Positions 60,991-64,000 of a stretch of 64,000 nt of DNA are shown one piece after another. The stretch is from positions 1 to 64,000 of the forward strand of contig AXWR01000016.1 of the NCBI GenBank assembly GCA_000482765.1, written 5' to 3'. The stretch's first letter is position 1, and each line of letters begins with the position of its first letter. The notes beneath the pieces were generated by a model, which did no database searches, was not told the origin of the DNA, and saw nothing but the letters and a program-made list of their open reading frames with translations. A program made the translations under genes and the position numbers. This DNA is from Meiothermus taiwanensis DSM 14542 (GTDB taxonomy: Bacteria > Deinococcota > Deinococci > Deinococcales > Thermaceae).

Positions 60991-61440
60991 CTAAGCTTCG
61001 CTCATTTTTTGGCCCATGTTGGCAAATACCGTCTCGATAAGCCGCCTGGCCTGGGCGTCCAGCACCCGCCCCCCCACCGTAGCGGCGGGGCCGCTTACGG
61101 TGGCCTGGCCCTGCCAGTCGAGCAGGGTGGTCTGGTCGTCCTGGCCCTTAATATCGGCGCTGGCGGTAAGGTCGACGGCGCTGCCCAGCCCGCCGCCACG
61201 GATGCGCACCATCATTTTGTTTTCCTCTGGGCGGGGGTCGAGCTCGATGTTGAACTTGAAGGTACCCCGCACAGGCCCCACCGCCACCCCTACGGTGGCA
61301 ACCATGTTTTTGTCGTCTTTGATCTCCACGCTCTTGAGGTCGGGCAGGCAGGAGGCTACTTTCTGGGGATCCTGGATGAAGCTCCAGACTTTTTCGGGGC
61401 TGGCCTGAACGTTTTCTTGACCCTTGTACTCGAGTTTCAT
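60991..61440 (-). CDS. coxG: CO dehydrogenase subunit G (SRPBCC family)
   Basis: A 149-residue CoxG of the START/SRPBCC fold. KLEYKGQENVQASPEKVWSF opens it, then QDPQKVASCLPDL, and ATVSGPAATVGGRVLDAQARR is near the end. Longer CoxG proteins carry a C-terminal membrane anchor; here it is missing. In Oligotropha CoxG recruits CODH to the membrane, so an anchor-less form may use another partner. It lies between coxL and coxF on the same strand. Confidence 0.88.
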   Translation of the reverse strand: MKLEYKGQENVQASPEKVWSFIQDPQKVASCLPDLKSVEIKDDKNMVATVGVAVGPVRGTFKFNIELDPRPEENKMMVRIRGGGLGSAVDLTASADIKGQDDQTTLLDWQGQATVSGPAATVGGRVLDAQARRLIETVFANMGQKMSEA

Positions 61441-61502
61441 CTTCTACCTCACAGATGCGAGTAGCCGATTAAGCCACCGGCTACCCGCGGCCAGGGATGG
61501 CT

Positions 61503-63902
61503 TTAGAAAGCGTCTATGCCGGCTGAGCGCAACACCCGCCAGACCTTTTCACGGGTGATGGGCATGTCGATATGGCGCACGCCCAGGTGGGCCAAAGCGT
61601 CCACCACGGCGTTCACGAAGGCGGCCGGGCTGCCCACGGTGGGGGATTCGCCCACCCCTTTGGCCCCAATGGGATGGTGGGGGCTGGGGGTCACGGTGTG
61701 GCCGGTCTCCCACTTGGGGGTCTCGAGGGCGGTGGGCAGCAGGTAATCGGTGAAGTTGGAGGCCAGGTGGTTGCCCTGCTCGTCGAAGGCGATCTCCTGC
61801 ATGAAGGCCATGGCGAAGCCTTCGGTCAGGCCGCCGTGCACCTGCCCCTCCACAATCATGGGGTTGATGATGGTGCCGCAGTCGTCGATGGCCACGAAGC
61901 GGCGCACCTTGACCTCGCCGGTGCCTTTGTCGATGTCCACCACGCAGACGTAGGCCCCGTGGGGGAAGGTCAGGTTGGGGGGGTCGTAGTAGTAGGTGGT
62001 TTCCAGCCCAGGCTCCAAGCCCGGGGGCGGGTTGGTGTAGGCGGCAAAGGCCACCTCGTTCATGGTCACGCTCTTGCCGGGCACGCCCTTGACCTGGAAC
62101 TTCTTGTCCACCCACTCCACGTCATTCTCGCCGACTTCCAACAGGTGGGCGGCAATCTTTTTAGCCTTCTCGCGGATGCGACGGGCGGCCAGGGCCATGG
62201 CCCCGCCGGCGGTGGGGGTGCTGCGGCTGGCGTAGGTGCCCAGGCCGTAGGGGGCGGTGTCGGTGTCGCCTTCCTCCACAATAATCTTGTCCACATCCAG
62301 GCCCAGCTCCTCCGAGACGATCTGGGCCCAGGTGGTCTCGTGGCCCTGGCCCTGGTGGCGCGTGCCGGCCCGCACGATGGCGGAGCCCGTGGGATGCACC
62401 CGAATCTCGGCCCCGTCGAACATCTTGATGCCCAGGATGTCGAAGTCCTTGCTGGGCCCGGCCCCCACGATCTCGGTAAAGGTGGAGATACCAATGCCCA
62501 TCAGCTCGCCCCGGGCTCGTTTCTCGGCCTGCTCTTTACGCAGCTCGTGGTAGCCGATTCGCTCGAGCGCCACTTTCAGGGTTTTCTCGTAGTCGCCGGA
62601 GTCGTAGGTCCAGCCCAGGGCCGAGGGGTAGGGGAACTGGTGGGGCTGGATAAAGTTCTTGAGGCGCAGCTCGGCGGGGTCCATCTTGAGCTCGTGGGCC
62701 AGCACATCCATGCTGCGCTCAATCAGGTAGCTGGCCTCGGTTACGCGGAAGGAGCAGCGGTAGGCCACCCCGCCGGGGGCCTTGTTGGTGTAGACCGCCT
62801 CGACCTGGGCGTAGGCCTTCTGGAAGTCGTAGGAGCCGGTGCAGATGCTGAACAAGCCCGCCGGGTACTTGCTGGGGTCGGCGGCGGCGTCAAAGGCCCC
62901 GTGGTCGGCCAGGGTGTAGACCTTCATGGCCGTGACCCTGCCGTCTTTGGTAGCCCCAATCTCGATGTCCATGTGGAAATCGCGGGCGAAGCCGGTGGTG
63001 GTGAGGTTCTCGGTACGGGTCTCGACCCACTTGACCGGCGCCCCCAGCACGATGCTGCCCACGATGGCGCACACGTAGCCCGGATACACCGGCACCTTGT
63101 TGCCAAAGCCGCCACCAATATCGGGCGAGATGACCCGGATGTTGTTCTCGGGAATCTTGGTTACCAGCGACAGCACCGTGCGGATGGCGTGGGGCGCCTG
63201 GGTGGTCATGTAGACCGTAAGCCGCCCGGTGGCCCTGTTCATATCGCCGATGCAGCCGCAAGGCTCCAGGGGGGCCGGGTGGCTGCGGGGGTAGACCATG
63301 TGCTGCTTGATGCGTACCTCGGACTGGGCCAGGGCCTTTTCGGTTTCGTCCTTGGAGCCCACCTCCCAGGTCCAGATATGGTTGGGATGCCGCCGGGGGC
63401 CATGGGCCCCGCTCATCTGGTCTTTGATGTCTTCCCGCAGCACGGGCGCGTCGGGGGCGGTGGCTTTGTAGGGATCCACCACCACCGGTAGGGGCTCGTA
63501 CTCGACCTGGACTGCGGCGGCCCCGTCGGCGGCGGCCTGACGGGTCTCGGCGTATACGGCGGCCACCTCCTGGTGCTGGTACAGCACCTTGCCGTCGGCC
63601 AGCACCATCTGTTTATCGCCGGCCAGGGTTGGAATCCAGGAAAGCCCCGCGGCGGCCAGGTCTTTGGCGGTGATAACGGCCTTGACACCGGGAATTTTCA
63701 GGGCCTCGCTGGTATCGATGTTCAGAATTTTAGCGTGGGCGTAGGGGCTATGCACCAGGGCCATGTAGAGCATGCCTGGAAGGTTGATATCGTCGAGGTA
63801 GTTGCCCTTGCCCACGATAAAGCGAGCATCTTCCTTGCGCTTGATGGCCTTGCCGAGCCCTTGGATGCCCTTGGGCTCGAGGTTGGGGGTTTGGACTGCC
63901 AT
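61503..63902 (-). CDS. coxL: Aerobic CO dehydrogenase large subunit, form I
   Basis: A 799-residue molybdenum hydroxylase subunit. The active-site loop reads AYRCSFR (Cys383), the form I signature AYxCSFR whose Cys binds copper through sulfur; form II proteins have AYRGAGR. The molybdopterin-binding regions GGGFGNKVPVYPG and TRHQGQGHETTWAQ are present, and the catalytic Glu lies in GAKGVGESPTVGSP near the end. So this should be a true CO oxidase. The ATG at 63902 has AAAGGAG 5-6 bases upstream. It is followed by coxG, coxF, coxD and coxE; the end of coxS precedes it. Confidence 0.95.
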   Translation of the reverse strand: MAVQTPNLEPKGIQGLGKAIKRKEDARFIVGKGNYLDDINLPGMLYMALVHSPYAHAKILNIDTSEALKIPGVKAVITAKDLAAAGLSWIPTLAGDKQMVLADGKVLYQHQEVAAVYAETRQAAADGAAAVQVEYEPLPVVVDPYKATAPDAPVLREDIKDQMSGAHGPRRHPNHIWTWEVGSKDETEKALAQSEVRIKQHMVYPRSHPAPLEPCGCIGDMNRATGRLTVYMTTQAPHAIRTVLSLVTKIPENNIRVISPDIGGGFGNKVPVYPGYVCAIVGSIVLGAPVKWVETRTENLTTTGFARDFHMDIEIGATKDGRVTAMKVYTLADHGAFDAAADPSKYPAGLFSICTGSYDFQKAYAQVEAVYTNKAPGGVAYRCSFRVTEASYLIERSMDVLAHELKMDPAELRLKNFIQPHQFPYPSALGWTYDSGDYEKTLKVALERIGYHELRKEQAEKRARGELMGIGISTFTEIVGAGPSKDFDILGIKMFDGAEIRVHPTGSAIVRAGTRHQGQGHETTWAQIVSEELGLDVDKIIVEEGDTDTAPYGLGTYASRSTPTAGGAMALAARRIREKAKKIAAHLLEVGENDVEWVDKKFQVKGVPGKSVTMNEVAFAAYTNPPPGLEPGLETTYYYDPPNLTFPHGAYVCVVDIDKGTGEVKVRRFVAIDDCGTIINPMIVEGQVHGGLTEGFAMAFMQEIAFDEQGNHLASNFTDYLLPTALETPKWETGHTVTPSPHHPIGAKGVGESPTVGSPAAFVNAVVDALAHLGVRHIDMPITREKVWRVLRSAGIDAF

Positions 63903-63935
63903 GGGTGCTCCTTTCAGCCAAGAAAACCAGAGAAG

Positions 63936-64000
63936 TTAATCGTCGGCGGCCGCGCTGGATGGTTGACGCAGCATCTCGGCGGCCTGTTGCACCGCCTTGA
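63936..64000 (-). CDS. coxS: CO dehydrogenase small (2Fe-2S) subunit, C-terminal end only
   Basis: Only the last 21 codons are in the window: KAVQQAAEMLRQPSSAAADD and stop. KAVQxAA is the usual tail of CoxS after the last 2Fe-2S Cys (NIVKAV). The gene runs out of the window to the right and ends 33 bp before coxL, giving the expected S-L order. Confidence 0.75.
   Translation of the reverse strand, partial: KAVQQAAEMLRQPSSAAADD

Noticed and set aside
61572-63491. Plus-strand open frame of 639 codons
   Set aside because: It is antisense to coxL in high-GC sequence. Its composition (Gly, His, Val, Leu rich) is that of a shadow frame, and coxL has all family motifs.

Overview
The window looks like a chromosomal segment of a Deinococcus-Thermus thermophile, most likely a Meiothermus or a close Thermus relative. 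The reasons are high GC, frequent CTCGAG words, and SigA, chorismate mutase, RsmC and LysM/M23 proteins that resemble the Thermus versions. This assignment comes from recalled family resemblance and not from a search. Gene density is high, ATGA overlaps are common, and GTG and TTG starts are frequent. I saw no rRNA, CRISPR array, phage or transposase. There is one tRNA, tRNA-Pro(CGG).

Layout. (1) 2-2197: two VWA-domain membrane proteins, the first cut by the window edge, then a LON-domain protein. (2) 2243-12848, minus strand: a phenylacetate-type acyl-CoA operon. It holds a hydroxyacyl-CoA dehydrogenase, a complete branched-chain-type ABC importer with LivM and LivG fused, PaaI, a thiolase, an SDR, PaaK and an FlK-like thioesterase. 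It runs from a strong promoter with a palindromic operator just behind it. (3) 12984-20518: a homoprotocatechuate (4-hydroxyphenylacetate) catabolic operon (dapA-like, hpaG, hpaE, hpaB, hpaC, hpaD) and its divergent MarR regulator, with a perfect 18-bp palindrome between them. A PIN-domain toxin-antitoxin pair on the opposite strand sits at the hpaG/hpaE junction. It is flanked by 18-bp direct repeats made of hpaE coding sequence. (4) 20515-31911: acetyltransferase, ABC-F protein, SufE-like protein, a lipoprotein, the tsaB-rsmC-sigA operon, proC, an adenosine-specific kinase family protein, Bcp and RpiA. (5) 31928-46136: translation and housekeeping genes: metG behind a terminator/antiterminator leader, aroH, rpmE, tdk, hsp20, miaA, nfo, rlpA, a Xaa-Pro peptidase, ileS behind a T-box, a transaldolase-like protein and rho. 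(6) 46260-50994: a LysM/M23 peptidase, a tandem inactive/active site-2 protease pair, and sucCD bordered by two related repeats. (7) 51240-57724: a large G8-domain (CEMIP/TMEM2-like) lipoprotein, tRNA-Pro, two tandem secreted paralogues, rsmD, coaD and an aldehyde dehydrogenase. (8) 57739-64000, minus strand: an aerobic CO dehydrogenase cluster (coxS end, coxL with the form I motif, coxG, coxF with an added YHS domain, coxD, coxE).

How it works together. Regions 2 and 3 form an aromatic-acid catabolic island. Uptake, CoA activation and the thiolase/dehydrogenase steps serve the phenylacetyl-CoA side, and HpaBC, HpaD, HpaE and HpaG serve the 4-hydroxyphenylacetate side. The PaaABCDE epoxidase, HpaF isomerase and HpaH hydratase are not in this window. 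Region 8 would let the cell oxidise CO with O2.

The least ordinary signals are the TA module that appears to have split hpaE from its original start and rebuilt a new one, the mutually exclusive hairpins before metG, the pseudoprotease/protease pair, the G8 lipoprotein, and the LivM-LivG fusion.
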